DNA of 64,000 nt from Toxonevra muliebris. Lineage: Eukaryota; Arthropoda; Insecta; Diptera; Pallopteridae. Below the pieces are notes generated by a model. It was not told the origin of the DNA. It searched no databases and saw nothing but the letters and a program-made list of their open reading frames with translations. The translations under genes and the position numbers were made by a program. Below, piece after piece: positions 1 to 12,307 of this stretch. Each line of letters opens with the position of its first letter. Position 1 is the stretch's first letter. The stretch is taken from the NCBI GenBank assembly GCA_963691655.1, contig OY829327.1:67406079-67470078 (forward strand), written 5' to 3'.

Positions 1-3000
1 TTTTGTAACACTCAAGTGTCTAAACACTTGGTTTAGACTCAAAAATTTTGTTGTGTAAATTAGGATATAAGAAAATTTTCAATCTCTAATGGTTTCCGAA
101 CATTGGCCCATCAAAGTTTTGGAACATAAAATTCATGTTCAAAACCTCATAACTTCCGTTTTATAATAGCTTAAGAAAAAAAATTAATAAAAAATTAATT
201 AACTAAGAAAAAATATTAGAAACTCGAATTCAAGGACATAAAATTCATTTGCCCTTCTTTGGTTTACTCTTTGAAATTTAATATCCCATTGTGTCGCTTG
301 ACGAAAAGCGTGGGACGCTCATGGATAGAGATAAAATTGGTAGCGACTTAGGTGAACTATTCATCCATCAATTTACTATTGCATGCGATCCACGCTTTTT
401 TTTAAATCATTTATTTAGTAGGTATTTTCATACCTACTAAAATTCACAATTACAAATTTTCAGGATTTCTATATGGGGTCAGGAATCTGTATGAGATTAT
501 AAATCTCTATGGGGCTAGGAGAAATTATTTTATGCTTTTTAGTCCGTTTTAAAAACGTGGTATATATTAATATTTTTTTTTAGTCTTGTGTGTGAAATTT
601 TTTACTGCCAATCCAACAACTATATATGCCCTAAGCGCTTGTAAATTTTCCGTGTTGCACTGTGTAATCGATAACAACCAAATACTAAAAGCAGCACAGT
701 TTAATTTTTGTTTAAAATAATATCACATAAAAAGAAATAGTTCTACGAAAGTGTACTAAAAATCTTACTTATGTACTGACTTATTTGCAAACCTTAAAGT
801 GTATTGAAAAAACGGCGATCGTATCGAAAAATGATTTTTACTACGATGAATGCAATGCTTTAATTTATGAATCTTATTGACAAATATCTTCTTTCTAAAA
901 CGTCATATTAATTATCCTTGACACAAACCATACATTAGCCATCTGTTAGTTAACACCGTACTCCTCATTTATACACCAACCTGAAAGTGTGACGTACTAT
1001 AATTATTGTATAATAATAATATTTATACACCAGCCTGAAAATATGCTTCCTATAATTATTGGATCTATAAATAAATCAACGTTAATTTTTTTTATATTAT
1101 ATTTATACATATTTTAGATATTTTATATTGCCTTGTCATCCAGTTCTGAGCTATGTTTCAAGCCAAGTCAAGTTCAAGGGAAGTCATATTGAAATCAATT
1201 GCAAAATTCCACCCGAACAGACAGACTGACAGACAGACACCATTGAAAGCGAGTTGATATAAACGTAGTAAAAAAAATCGATACCTGTACTCATTAACAC
1301 TATCGAGTAAAAGTGTCGATCTAATTAAATATTTGAACAAAAATATCGATATTCTCTCGTATCGTACTCATCCCATTTTTGTACATGGTTGGTACATATT
1401 CACATTTTATTTAAATATGTATGTACAAGATAATTTAATTTACTTGAATTTATGTTACAATTTTTTACTTGTGTAAGGTTGAAAATTAATGAATGCATGC
1501 TGTGAATTTTTTGCAAATGATTTTCAATCAAAATTAGCTTTAAGGGTTGGATTTGTTAAGTATTAAAATGTATTTAGATATTGAAAAAACACTTGTGATT
1601 CATTTGATTCCAAGTAAATATTCCTTTGAAAGTATCGAGTGCAAATAATACTCAGTACTCGAAAAAAGTATCGATATTTATTTACTCGTAGTTACTCGTA
1701 TCGACGTAGGTACCCGCACTCGACTTGGTGCATATAATACTAGTATATTTTTTTTAGTTAAATGAAGCCTTAAATAATTGTTGTTAGTTTCTTAAATCTA
1801 TAAAAGAAAGATTCAATAAATATACGTAATAGTGAGAAAAAAAATTAAATACAATTGAACCACCAAAAGATCCAATCCCTCAAGTGAACTAAAATTCCCA
1901 ACTCTAATAGTAATATACCGAACTTGGTTTATGTGGAATTAAAAGAAATATATGCATTTTCAACATATGATAGACTTTTGTCCATGACAAGCTTTTAAAT
2001 ACAAAATTGTTATTATCAAACATTTTTGCATATGATATTAAGTAAAATTTCTTTGAAAGTTTCCTTGCTCGTTTGTTAGGAAAGATGCTTACACCACCAA
2101 ATTTTACAAACAACAATTCACGGAATTTACACAATTTCTTAACAAACATGTAAAGAGGAAAAACTTAAATACCTACATATTTTGCTTACTCAAGGATACG
2201 AAAAATGTTACTGCTGGCCCCAAAAGGCATTTTGCGAAACTTGGTTTTGAACTTGTATGCATATGCACATCATATACAACACACACTCACACACACACAT
2301 ATACATGTGTATGTGCAAATGGGCCTGACATGATATGAAGAATAGTTAACCGAATGTATGAATGTTGTATGGGTCGTGTGTGGTGCACATGTGAGCATAC
2401 AAATGAAGAATGAGTGAGCACATCCTGCAGCCGAAAGCTGCAACTTGCATTTCTTAAAATTTCAATTGTAATAATGTACTCAAGGGTCGCTGTGTGCTTC
2501 TTCTTCTACTAGTACGTACGCCTTGCTGGTGGTAGTGGCAACAACTTAGCGCTACAAACAAGAAATGCATCCAGTTCGTGCGGTATTTGCTTACAAATTT
2601 ATATGAAAAAAAGTTGTTGTAAAGAAACTAACAGCAGCAGCTTCCTTGCACTTCCCATTTGATATGTTTATGCATGTTCTATATACATCCATACATATGT
2701 TCACAAGTATACATGTGTATGTATGTATGTGTGCATATGATTTTTTGCTTGTTTCTTTTTTTGTTTACATCTTCTGTTTGGCGTTGCCGTTGCCACTGTC
2801 ACTTCTTCTACTGTCGCTGCACATTGAGGTTAACATAACAATAGTTGAACTGAACTTTCTTCACTCCCACGTTATCGTCTTTATCTGTTTTTAGCCCATG
2901 CTGAGTGACGCTTTTGCCGTGCTCTGCCGTGACCTGAAAAATATGTTAACAATTCCGGCATACAAGCAGCGAACGAATGAGAACGAACAATTCGGCATTC

Positions 3001-3600
3001 TATGATTTTCGTGGTTAATGCGAGTGTGGTTTGAAAATTAGTGAAATTTTTCTTTTCTACATCTTTGTAGATTTGTTCAAATGTTTTCAACCTAGTACAC
3101 ACACATATACATACATACATAGATGCCTTCATGTACACACATCCATACAAGCATAGCACAATGTACATGTGTAGTAGAATTCGTGTTTTTTAAAAGTGTG
3201 CATGGTATGTGTGTGTGTGAATATTGCGCAGGATTATGAATGAGTACGTGTACAATTTATAAGGCGTGCTCGCTTCTTTAGATGCAACTGGAAAAATGTA
3301 ATTTACAAAAGTGTTTGTTGCATTCAGCATCGATGCAAGCTGCCTGGGATTGTAAATTATAATGTTTGACCTGAATTTATTCCGAAACCTTTTTGGAATA
3401 ATCACTGTTCCCAGAAAGAAACAAGTGACAATGCCTTTTTCTATTCGATCCGTAATGTAAAAGTGTCACCCTTAACTCATTTTGGCCTGGTACTAGATGC
3501 CATGATCCAATTTTGAAGATTTTCAAAGCACAATTGTCATATGTCATCAATAAGAGAACATACCAATCCACGAGTAAAAAGTATTACTTGGGATCAAATA
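1..3600. other. spacer with no recognised gene
   Basis: I see no exon or intact gene here. Landmarks are a cluster of TACTCG/ATCGAT motifs at about 1280-1380 and 1625-1730 in roughly opposite orientations (likely an old transposon), a short ACAGACAGACTGACAGACAGAC-type run near 1218, and CA-rich and ATGTATGT-type runs between 2270 and 3240. The short open frames are low-complexity or cross microsatellites and have no recognisable domain. The 2.2-3.2 kb part lacks obvious transposon sequence and could be ordinary single-copy, possibly regulatory, DNA. Confidence 0.5.
2279..2320. repeat. CA/GT and TATG microsatellite
   Basis: Runs of ACACAC followed by ATACATGTGTATGTG. Simple repeat typical of fly non-coding DNA. 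Confidence 0.8.
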
Positions 3601-4892
3601 TATTTAACTCTTTAATGCCCGATGTTGCCTATAGCCAACATTCACTTTGATGCAGCATAAAATAAGTACTTCACCAATTTTACTCCTTAGTAATAATATA
3701 AGCATTCAGTTGTGTTTGGCTCTCTTCAAGATTTCAGCTTGTCAAACATTTGGAATTTGGTGCTTATGCCATTTTTTTTAACATTTTTTGTTCTTCAAAG
3801 TTCAAAATTTAAGTTCAAAATATTTTCGTAAAATATTTTCCATTATTTTTTTTTTAAAAACACTCATTAAACTATTTATTACTAATCGGAATTTTTTTTT
3901 ATAAAATATTTATATATATTATTTTAAACATTTTGTATTTTTTTATTTTATTTAAGGTAAGAGCAGCTAATTCCGTGCTAGTGGGTAATTCTGTGCTATT
4001 ATACTAAAAGAAGTAAAATTATAAATTTCGTATACTTTCCAAAAATATTTTTATTTGAGGTTGTTTACTATACTTAAAAGATTATGTACCTGTATTGTCA
4101 CTACTAAATCTCTTTAGTTTTATAAAAATCTGAATTAGTTTATCAGTTTACCAAAAATCCTTATAAAGTGCGCAATGAAGCTGCATAATTTGGATAAGAC
4201 TAATTAAGAGTTATTTGTAAGTATAAATCCATTTTTATTTTACTAGTTCGACCAGATTTGATGTCATTTTTCTATTTCTGCATATTTAAATTTAACTTGA
4301 AGCATAAAAAAGCTAAAATCTGCATTTAATAATGGCATGGAATTAGCTTCATTTACTTTTACACTAGAATCTAATTGCGTTCATAGCAAGGAATTAGCAA
4401 ATAACAATGTATATATAATAAAATATAACATTAAGATTTGAGTTTGTTTCTTGTCTCTTACTTATTTTGCTTAAAAGTTGTGAAGATATTTATTGCTGTA
4501 AATAATATGAATCATAAATATACTTGGGATCTAATTTCATCTCATATTAACAACCATAGTGTTATTATTTAGTTGTAAAGTTGACAAATACAGCAAAAAT
4601 CTGATTGGAAATGATAGAATGTCTCCTTTCTAAATCACTTATATTTTTGAATTTTATTGAATTTACGGATGTATAACTTCAACATTTTAAAGAAAGTGGG
4701 CAAGTAAATGTATTTTCATTAAAATAAATTTTTGTAATTGACTCTTGCAGTATAATCACATAGCACGGAAATAGATTCACAATATATCCCAACTTTGGTA
4801 ATTCCATGTTATATGCCGTAATTAACAACCATAATTAGGTAATTACGTGCTATTTTATTTCAACAGCTATATCAAATTTGTAAGCGGTTGCC

Positions 4893-5097
4893 ATGCCAAA
4901 AAAAACAAATAATATACAGCATCGTCCTCAGAATTTACACTTGAAGTAGTAAAACTGGGCCAAATCACATGCTACAAAGCATCAAAATTGTACAAAATAC
5001 CAAGGCAGACAAGATAAAGAATAAAAATATACAAAATTGTTGTAAAATGGTTCATCATTTGGCCAAGATAGGTTTCCCAATAACTAAAGGACAGCTT
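4893..5097 (+). pseudogene. pogo-like transposase N-terminal remnant
   Basis: Reading from the ATG in CATGCCAAAAAAAAC gives MPKKTNN, then two in-frame stops and a frameshift. A second frame gives MVHHLAKIGFPITKGQL, which matches the helix-turn-helix region of pogo/Tigger transposases (pattern LAxIGxPxTKxQL). Coding similarity ends near 5097, where sequence shared with the piggyBac-type MITE at 41285 begins, so the gene is cut by that insertion. Not functional. Confidence 0.5.
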
Positions 5098-5551
5098 CCC
5101 AAATTTTTTATTGATTTAAAAAAAATTGGGATTGATGAATTGTGATGTAAAAGGCATCAATCTGATCTCAAACCCCTAAAAATTGAATGTGCGGGGTTTT
5201 ATGAAGCTGGAAAAGTTGAATGCCTGAAAATATGTATTTGTTGTTGAACAAACTTTATATCAATATGTTTTAAGTAATTAAACACTTTGATGAAAAAGTT
5301 CAAATTCTTTGCTACTCACTGCTAGTTTTTTATCTGGCTAATATGACGAGAAATATTTTATTTATTTACTTTTATTTTATTTTTATTTCAAATTCAATCA
5401 AAATAATTCATTTTCCTGTTCTTCATAAATTTTTTACTTTGACTGTCGCTAACTTCTATAATACGCATCATAACTTGTAACTGATGTATTTTTAAAAACT
5501 TGTGAAATTCTATAAACGATATGATAAAATATGGCAACAAAAAATTATTAA
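5091..5551 (+). mobile_element. diverged copy of the TTAA-type MITE at 41285-41742
   Basis: The sequence from TTCCCAAATTTTTTATTG onwards runs parallel to the element at 41285, sharing TGTTGTTGAA, TTTTAAGTAATTAAA, CTAGTTTTTTATCT and AATCAAAATAATT in the same order. The left terminal bases are degraded and the right terminus is replaced by a TTAACCCTTT junction at 5548. No coding capacity. Confidence 0.6.
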
Positions 5552-6765
5552 CCCTTTCGTTGTTTTTGGCCAATATATTGTACATATTACTCTACTTCTC
5601 ATTTCAAACCTAACGGTAATTTTAAAAATAAAACATTATTTTTTAAGTCAAGCATGTTTTTTCTCTTTATAATTTAAGTTTGAGCAAAAACGGGACTACA
5701 GTCTTTTTATTTGATTTTGAAAAACAGTCCAAATTACCTTTGTGTGAATTTACAAAGTAAAGGTACTAAGTTTAAAATTTAGAGCAAGTATATAAATTTT
5801 TTTGTTAATTATAATAGTTTAAAAAGAAAGTTAAAACTCCATTTCATAATACAAAATTAAAAACTTAAAAAAAAAGTTGTTAAAAAAAATTTTTTACACG
5901 CTTAAAAAATTTGTACAATATAATGTTCAATAAATAATTTGGTTACTATTGTGTACGAAAAACATGAAAGGTTGATGATTTTTGAATTATTTTCTGCTGG
6001 TGCTAAAAAAATTGTGATAGTGCTGATTTGTTTTTTTTTTTCAACAAAGAAAAAAATAACAAGGTTCTAAAAGTGGATGCTGATAGAACTCGAGAAAAAA
6101 ATTATACGGGTCTCGGGTTTTAAAAGTCAAATTTTTTATTTTTACGTAGGCCCAAAGTTTGCTTATTTCTAACAGATTAAATATAATAAACCATAAGATA
6201 ACTTGTTAGTTTTGCATCAGAGCTTGTTTGTATGTTCAGCAATTTATAGTAGAATTTTCCGTAAAATATTTTCTTCCTGCATATTAACCCTTTGGCGCCC
6301 ACCATTATGAATCTTTTATGCCTTTTTCGAAAAAGTTTCTTTTTTGACCCATTACAAGGGTTGATAGAGGGTTAATATGTTCAAGAAATATGTTGCCCAT
6401 GAAATTTTACTAGAGGTTACTGAACAAAAAAAAACTCTGTATACTTGACTTTAGTAAAAATAAACCCAAATTCAAAAAAATGTTTAAAATTTTCACCTTT
6501 TATACATAGTGAACAAGTGTGTTTTTCAAAGTATTTTCTAAACTAAAAGTTTATTTTGCATTGCAAAATTTTTAAATAAAATTTTTTTCTTGAATTTTTA
6601 CTCCTTGCATGCATTTTGGTCATTATAATGTACAAAATTCCAAAAGCTCTATAGTCTTTCCCCAAAACTTCTTTCAAAATTTTTTTTGGGTTTTATTCTT
6701 AACAATGTCTGAATCTACGAAGAAAACATTTTTTACCCTCCAATAAAAAAGTTGAGAAGAAAGGG
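5552..6765. mobile_element. possible piggyBac-type non-autonomous element (TTAA target)
   Basis: The left end reads TTAA-CCCTTTCGTTGTTTTTGG (5548 onward). The right end reads GAAAGGG-TTAA (to 6769); its reverse complement is CCCTTTCTTC. Terminal CCC and a TTAA duplication are piggyBac hallmarks, but the inverted repeats are short and imperfect and no transposase is visible. A smaller TTAA-CCCTTT...AGAGGG-TTAA unit lies inside at 6284-6375. Confidence 0.35.
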
Positions 6766-6869
6766 TTAAGGTGGTAATTACACCCGTTTTAATAAGGGCT
6801 GTCTAGAGACACGCTTGGATTTAATGAAGGAGCTGAATCGCCCAAATAATTTTAAGAATGTCCACCAGG

Positions 6870-7015
6870 ACTATATTGGTACGAAGGATTTTTGAGGGGA
6901 ATCCCACTGTAAGCCATAGAGTTTCAGAATGCCTGCCTGTTGCTCGTGTTTCTGCTACAGAATTCTCTAAAGACAGTATAATAGTTTTCTCAACGATTTT
7001 TTTTATCGGCCATTT
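6870..7015 (+). pseudogene. pogo-like transposase internal remnant
   Basis: One frame reads FEGNPTVSHRVSECLPVARV followed by SATEFSKDS. This resembles the pogo/jerky stretch between the DNA-binding and DDE domains (pattern RNPxxSxRxPExxxxARA). An in-frame stop lies just upstream. It sits inside the 3954-7494 element and shares its orientation with the N-terminal remnant. No catalytic DDE core is recognisable. Confidence 0.45.
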
Positions 7016-7510
7016 ATCGTAAAAGAGGGTATAAATACCAATTTTCGAGAGGAAGGGTGGAGATGGAGAAAAAATGTGTATTCAAAAACTGTTTATCTCT
7101 TTGCGTTTAACAACTTTGCTTCAGACATCAAATTCTTATTTGTTAAGATAAATTCGATCTCCCCTAGTATTTATATATAGCAAAATTTTTAATATACTTT
7201 TTAAAAAGTTGATACGCTAGAAGCTACCTAATTTTCTTACATTTTTTAATTGTTACGTTTTCTCAGGTTTTGAGTAAAAAATATATACATTTTTTTTAAT
7301 CTGTTCAATTTTTTACAAGAAAAGGCTTAGGAATCACTCAAATCTTCCTTCATTAAATTTCGAATGGAATTATATATATATATGAAGTAATACATGAAAC
7401 CAAAAATTTTTATCTTGGTACCGTTGGCATGATAACAATTTCTTTTTAAAGATCAAAATGTCTTAGTGACACGTAATTAGCTGCATTTGCCTTATTTAAA
7501 TATGTAAAGT

Positions 7511-7580
7511 TGTTGCCATAGCCTAGCGGTTATTGTGCTGGATTCTTACTCAAGGTACCTGAGCTCGATGCTGGACACGG
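7511..7580 (+). repeat. tRNA-derived SINE head (degenerate)
   Basis: An A-box-like TAGCCTAGCGGTTA begins at 7519 and a weak B-box-like GAGCTCGATGC at 7561. The spacing is tRNA-like, but there is no acceptor stem and the B box has lost its consensus. It lies just outside the pogo-type element. Reads as a SINE head or tRNA pseudogene, not a working tRNA. Confidence 0.4.
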
Positions 7581-8149
7581 CTCTACACAGCACCACCTCC
7601 TGGCTGGAAATAAAAAACTTGCAAGAGTAAAAAATTACACTATTCCAAGAAGTAGATCAACCAAATAATGGCCAATAAATAGAATTTTATACATTAGTAC
7701 TCTATTTTACTAAGGGTTATGCCCCTTTGATTTACTGAGAGTGCCAAGTGCAGCTTACCAATGAACTATGGCCCAGAAACCCTATTTGGAGGTATAAAAT
7801 CGAAAATTTTATGGCCGAATTTTCGGTAATGTTATTAACACATCTATTGAGAATAGTCTAAATATCAAGAAAAAATATTTTTTTTCTGCTCCGAAGTTGT
7901 AATATAAGCACTGTAAATTTTTTGGTATGGCAAGCAAAACAAATTTGTGATTTTCAACAAGTAAATTTTTTAAACATTTCTTAAAAGTAAATTTTTTTTT
8001 AAATGGAAAATAATAATCAAAGGTGTAGAGGTTTTTGTGGTGTAATTAAAACTTGTGCTTGTGTTCTGTGGAATAAAATTAGCGATATGGTGCAGTATTG
8101 TCCAAGTTATTAAAATGGAGTGGAAAGTGGTAATGTGTATTATAATGTA

Positions 8150-9022
8150 GGGGAATGTGGGGAATGTTGAATCACACTTTGATTTTGACTGATAACTCAG
8201 CCTAAAATCGTAATTTTTCAAAATTTAAGAAATGGAGGTTAAACTGGAAGCAAAATGTTTTGGGAGTTGCAAAATCTAAAAATTCGAATTTGTTGTAAAG
8301 TTTTAAGAATTATAACAAAATATTCGATTTTGTCATTTTGAAAAATCGTGGGTAATGTCGAACCACTTTGCAAATTGAAAAAATTCGAACAATTATTGAT
8401 GTAAAACGTTTATTTGTGACTTCGTTATGAAAAAACATAAGATTTGAATGAAAAATATGGAGAAAACATCGAAGTTATTTATTCAGAGTCGCAGTTTTTG
8501 CATGTGAAATAGCCACCAGTAATGTGTACACATCGCAAGTGAGCAGCTCAATGACACTCGTTGCAATGAATCGTGTTGTTTCGGTTCTGCTTCTTAGCCA
8601 ATTTTTTGCCGGAATTGATGCAGGAATCATGATCTACGTCTTCATCAGAAGTTTTTGGGTATTGTTCGATATTCCCCAGAAGCTGTGTTCTACAAAATAG
8701 CCGCCCATGAGTCGCAGAACCGAGTTTCATGCAAAAAAAATTTTTTTAATGTAAATAATATTCACACACAATGATTTGAAAAATATTTACCTGCTTGGTT
8801 TTATGAAAAAATGTTGAAAAAGCAATGTAATTTTTAAAACACATAAACGCAAAAATCGCAGACAGCACAAAATAGTCTCATCGGTTCGACGGCTAATGAG
8901 ACAAAATGAGATGATGCTGAAATAATACGATGGCAAAAGTTTCGTATAGATCGAATGTCACATAATGCAGATAAAACTAATGGTTCGACATTCCCCATGG
9001 TTCGAAATTCCCCATATTCCCC
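8150..9022 (-). mobile_element. pogo-type non-autonomous element with TA duplication
   Basis: The inverted termini are GGGGAATGTGGGGAATGTTG on the left and, reverse-complemented, GGGGAATATGGGGAATTTCG on the right. They are flanked by TA (8148-8149 and 9023-9024) within TGTA...TACA. The subterminal regions repeat the phrases AATGTCGAACCA and GGTTCGACATTCCCC. The minus strand inside carries a zinc-finger-coding remnant of the kind found at the C-terminus of some pogo-like transposases. The rest of the transposase is missing, so this is an internally deleted copy. Confidence 0.65.
8500..8730 (-). pseudogene. zinc-finger C-terminus of a pogo-like transposase, with one stop
   Basis: The frame contains SDEDVDHDSC, then IHCNECH, a TGA, and continues in the same frame as AAHLRCVHITGGYFTCKNC. 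Cys/His spacing across the stop (CxxC, CH, C, CxxC) fits a PHD-like finger. It lies inside the inverted-repeat element at 8150-9022. The in-frame TGA (at 8545-8550) and the missing catalytic domain make it a pseudogene. Family assignment is inference. Confidence 0.5.
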
Positions 9023-11012
9023 TACAAATTTTCATCTTTTGAAGAAATCTTAATTATTTAGAATCAATTAAGGTGAAAAATGCTGATATGCTAATGGTGA
9101 TGATGTTGATAATAATAAAAAAAAATTATGGTTCTAATTCTTTCGTTAATTATATATAATTATCGGATTAACAAATGCATTTTAAGTAGCTAAAATATTT
9201 GATTAATTTTTTTTATTTATGTACCATGGATCTTTTTTTTTTTAACCAGAAGTGCTACTTCCTGTTGTCCAATTCCCAAAATTTTGTGCATGGTTTTTGG
9301 TATTGACAACTTGTATCCTTATTAAAAAGTCCATAGCCGCACCATTTATAGTTCCTAAAATACACACAAATATAAAATTCAGTTGTATGAGCGATGGGCG
9401 TAGCAACTCATGAATTACGCCCATTTTTTAATATATGTTTCTAGATTACATCAGAAGCACATGCATGAAGTTTTAGCTTTTGTCAGTGCCCAAAATTTTA
9501 GAGCCCTACACAAAAAACTTACGATATTTTCTTTTAGTTTCAATTACAAATTCTCGAAGCAGTACTCTAAAAAACAAATTGTTTTTTGCTTCTCCTGTAA
9601 AATTTGAAAAATGAGTGTTAGTGCCTTAGCAAATTAATGCAGCGATATATAAAAAGCAGATCTTATGAATTTGTTTTGGGTTCATGACTAACAATAACAA
9701 ATCGGTTGCCGAAAACTACATCAACTATCGTTAAAGCACCTAAACCTGGTTTACTTCGTGACCAGTTGAAGCAGAATTGTCAAATTTCGCAAAGTTTTAA
9801 TCAAATTAGGGTATGTTATGCAAATGATGTTTTTGGCTCTGAGGCTATGTTAACACGGAAAATGGCGCAAAGTTCATTTTTTCTTGTAAAAATTTAATTT
9901 GTTCCAGTTATAAACAATTTCTCTAAACTATTGCGAAATCGACCATTATCTCAATTTCACCCGACAATTAGATTAAGCTTTTTACATGCGTAAAATGACA
10001 CCAAGTAAAACAAAACAAAAAAAGTTAGTAACCTTTTATATGAAAGAAATATGCCTATTTTTCTGATGATACGCGAGTACTAATGCGCTCATTCTTAGTA
10101 AGATCCATAGCAGAATGACCAAGTGTGCAACGAAATTTCAAAAATTAAGTTGTAATAGAAATAAGTTCTAAATGATTTTCAAATAATTTTGTGCGATTTA
10201 CAAAAATTAAAGCCGTTGTATTTGCTAGTCACGTTTAAGCTATCACTGTGATTTCAAAAATGCCGCGTGCAAATAGTTAATGCTAGCTGACGAAGATATA
10301 AACGTTAGAAAGAAAGCCAAAGATATCAAAAATGAAAACAAAATAATACGAACATTTTTACAGCCAATAATTAACTTCAAGACGCCAGTGTACTACGAAA
10401 TTTTTTTTAGCCATTAAAATTAAAATTATTAAAATTAAAATGATTAGGTGGAATGCCAAACAACAAAAAGGACCCAGCCCAATTTTTTTGTAGTCAACGA
10501 TTCCAAAAGTCGGTTTCTGGAATCCCCATCTGATTTTTACCATGTGATTGGTAAGTTTTGCTCCATTAGCGTAGAGATTTTTCATCTTACTAGTGTTTTT
10601 GACTAAATTCAATCTATTTCCTTCATGTTACACGACAATTCCAAAAAAGTACCAAATTTATACAATTAAAAATTATAAAAAGAACTGCAAACTTAAAAAT
10701 ATGTAGTAATCAAAATATATTTATCTGTAATGTTGGCGATGCAAACAAAAACTGTGAGACAAAAATAACTACATTATAAAGGCGTCTATGAAATAACAAC
10801 ATGGCAGACAAAAGTTATTAAGCAACAACAACAAACTGCCATGACTAACTACTTCAAAATAAGTGACATCTTCGCAATGCAAACTACGCCTGCTCGTCGT
10901 ATTCTCATTCGTACTCTCAACATGAATTCTCCTTTTGTAATTTCAATTCTGTTAAAATTGTTTATTGTATTGATTTTGACATACGCTGAATATACATACA
11001 TAAATATATATA

Positions 11013-11036
11013 TACATACATACATACATACATACA
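11013..11036. repeat. CATA tetranucleotide microsatellite
   Basis: About six uninterrupted TACA units preceded by TATATA. Confidence 0.85.
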
Positions 11037-12266
11037 TGTATACCCAGCTAGTATTGAGAAGATTTTTGGCTCTCTTCTATCTGATATTTAGAAGAGTTAG
11101 ATACATAAATCAAATAAATCAAAATAGTCGATAAGGCCCCGGGCCGGGGATTTTTCTGCGATAAAACCAATCTACTCGTTGTTGCTGCTTTTGTTATTTG
11201 TGTATGCAGATAATCCATTGCACAATGTTGAGAGATGCCGTTACTCATGTCATCTCTCTCTCTCTCATTTATTATTTCCTCGCGCTTAAGCAATGATTTT
11301 TACAAAGATGAATTTTAAAAAACTCCGACACTAATATTTCAGAATTAAACGATTTCAAATTTGATAACCTAGTCGTCAAGCTCTTTAAATTGATATGTAA
11401 TATGATAGTGTAGCACTTCTGGATCTTCTGGAATAAGGATTTAGTTACACTAATAAATGTATAGATAACAAAAAACCAAAACGGAAGAATTTTTCGTAGC
11501 GCACTTTTAGGCATAGGGTTTAATGAGGTAGTAAAAGATAATGTTTCTTCGAGCCTTTTAAGACTTGTCCTTAAATCTTCCAAACGTATCTTTGACAATC
11601 CTCCTTGGCAATTCATTGAAGACTCTTTTCTTCTCTGCAAAGCGGCCGAATGACGCAGTTTATCCCAAAGGATGGAGCTTCCGCGATCAGACAACGGAAT
11701 CGCTGCCAATTAAATAGTTTTTCAGAGAATAGTGGAAGTATCTTCCGGGATCAAAAATGCTAGCTGGGTACAGACAGAAGAATGATGCAGATGGTTGTCC
11801 ACAACCCAATTTCTTTGCAAAACAAAAAGAGTGCAAAAAGAAGAGGAATATTCCCTATTGGAGCATTATGCCATGAAGTTGTGTAGCATAATTGTGGTTA
11901 CAAATACACGGACGCACACATATGTATGTACATACAAGTGCATACATCCATGAATGCATATAAATATATGTATGTACACAGAGTAACAATCGTATCCGAG
12001 AAATCACTGTTTCAATTTGTACGCAACATTACATTCGATGAAAGTGGCGTAGAGCCATCAGTGATGACAACTATAACAACAACAGCCAGAATAAGCAACG
12101 ACTGCATACAACGAATAACAACAATAGTAGCGGCAATAAGAAGAAGAACAGCAACACAGCAGTAGCAACATCATCAACATCAAAAGGAAGAAAATAATAA
12201 AAAACCAATCGGCCGCAAATGTAATAAAAGTCTTCCTGGTTACCATACGATATACTAGTACGTTTG

Positions 12267-12307
12267 TGCGTGTGTGAGTGAGTGTGTGTGTGTGTGTGTG
12301 TGTATGT
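12267..12307. repeat. GT microsatellite
   Basis: GTGTGAGTGAGTGTGTGTGTG-type run, ending TGTATGTGG. Confidence 0.9.

Larger units (their letters stand above)
3954..7494 (+). mobile_element. decayed pogo-type DNA transposon, interrupted by other elements
   Basis: The ends are imperfect inverted repeats of about 25 bp: left TAAGGTAAGAGCAGCTAATT, and the reverse complement of the right end TAAGGCAAATGCAGCTAATT. Near the left end the motif AATTCCGTGCTA recurs in direct and inverted copies (about 3970-4010, 4340-4400, 4760-4850), as expected of subterminal transposase-binding repeats. Two coding remnants on the plus strand resemble pogo/jerky transposases: about 4893-5090 (starts MPKKT, ends with HLAKIGFPITKGQL, a CENP-B/pogo DNA-binding motif) and about 6870-7010 (GNPTVSHRVSECLPVARVS). 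Both carry stops or frameshifts. TTAA-flanked elements appear to have inserted inside it. The family assignment is inferred from motifs; the outer boundaries are the weakest part. Confidence 0.55.

Noticed and set aside
11272..11709. 145-codon minus-strand frame starting MAAIPLSDRGSS
   Set aside because: No recognised domain, no clear splice context, and frames of this length arise by chance in 64 kb; left unannotated as a gene.
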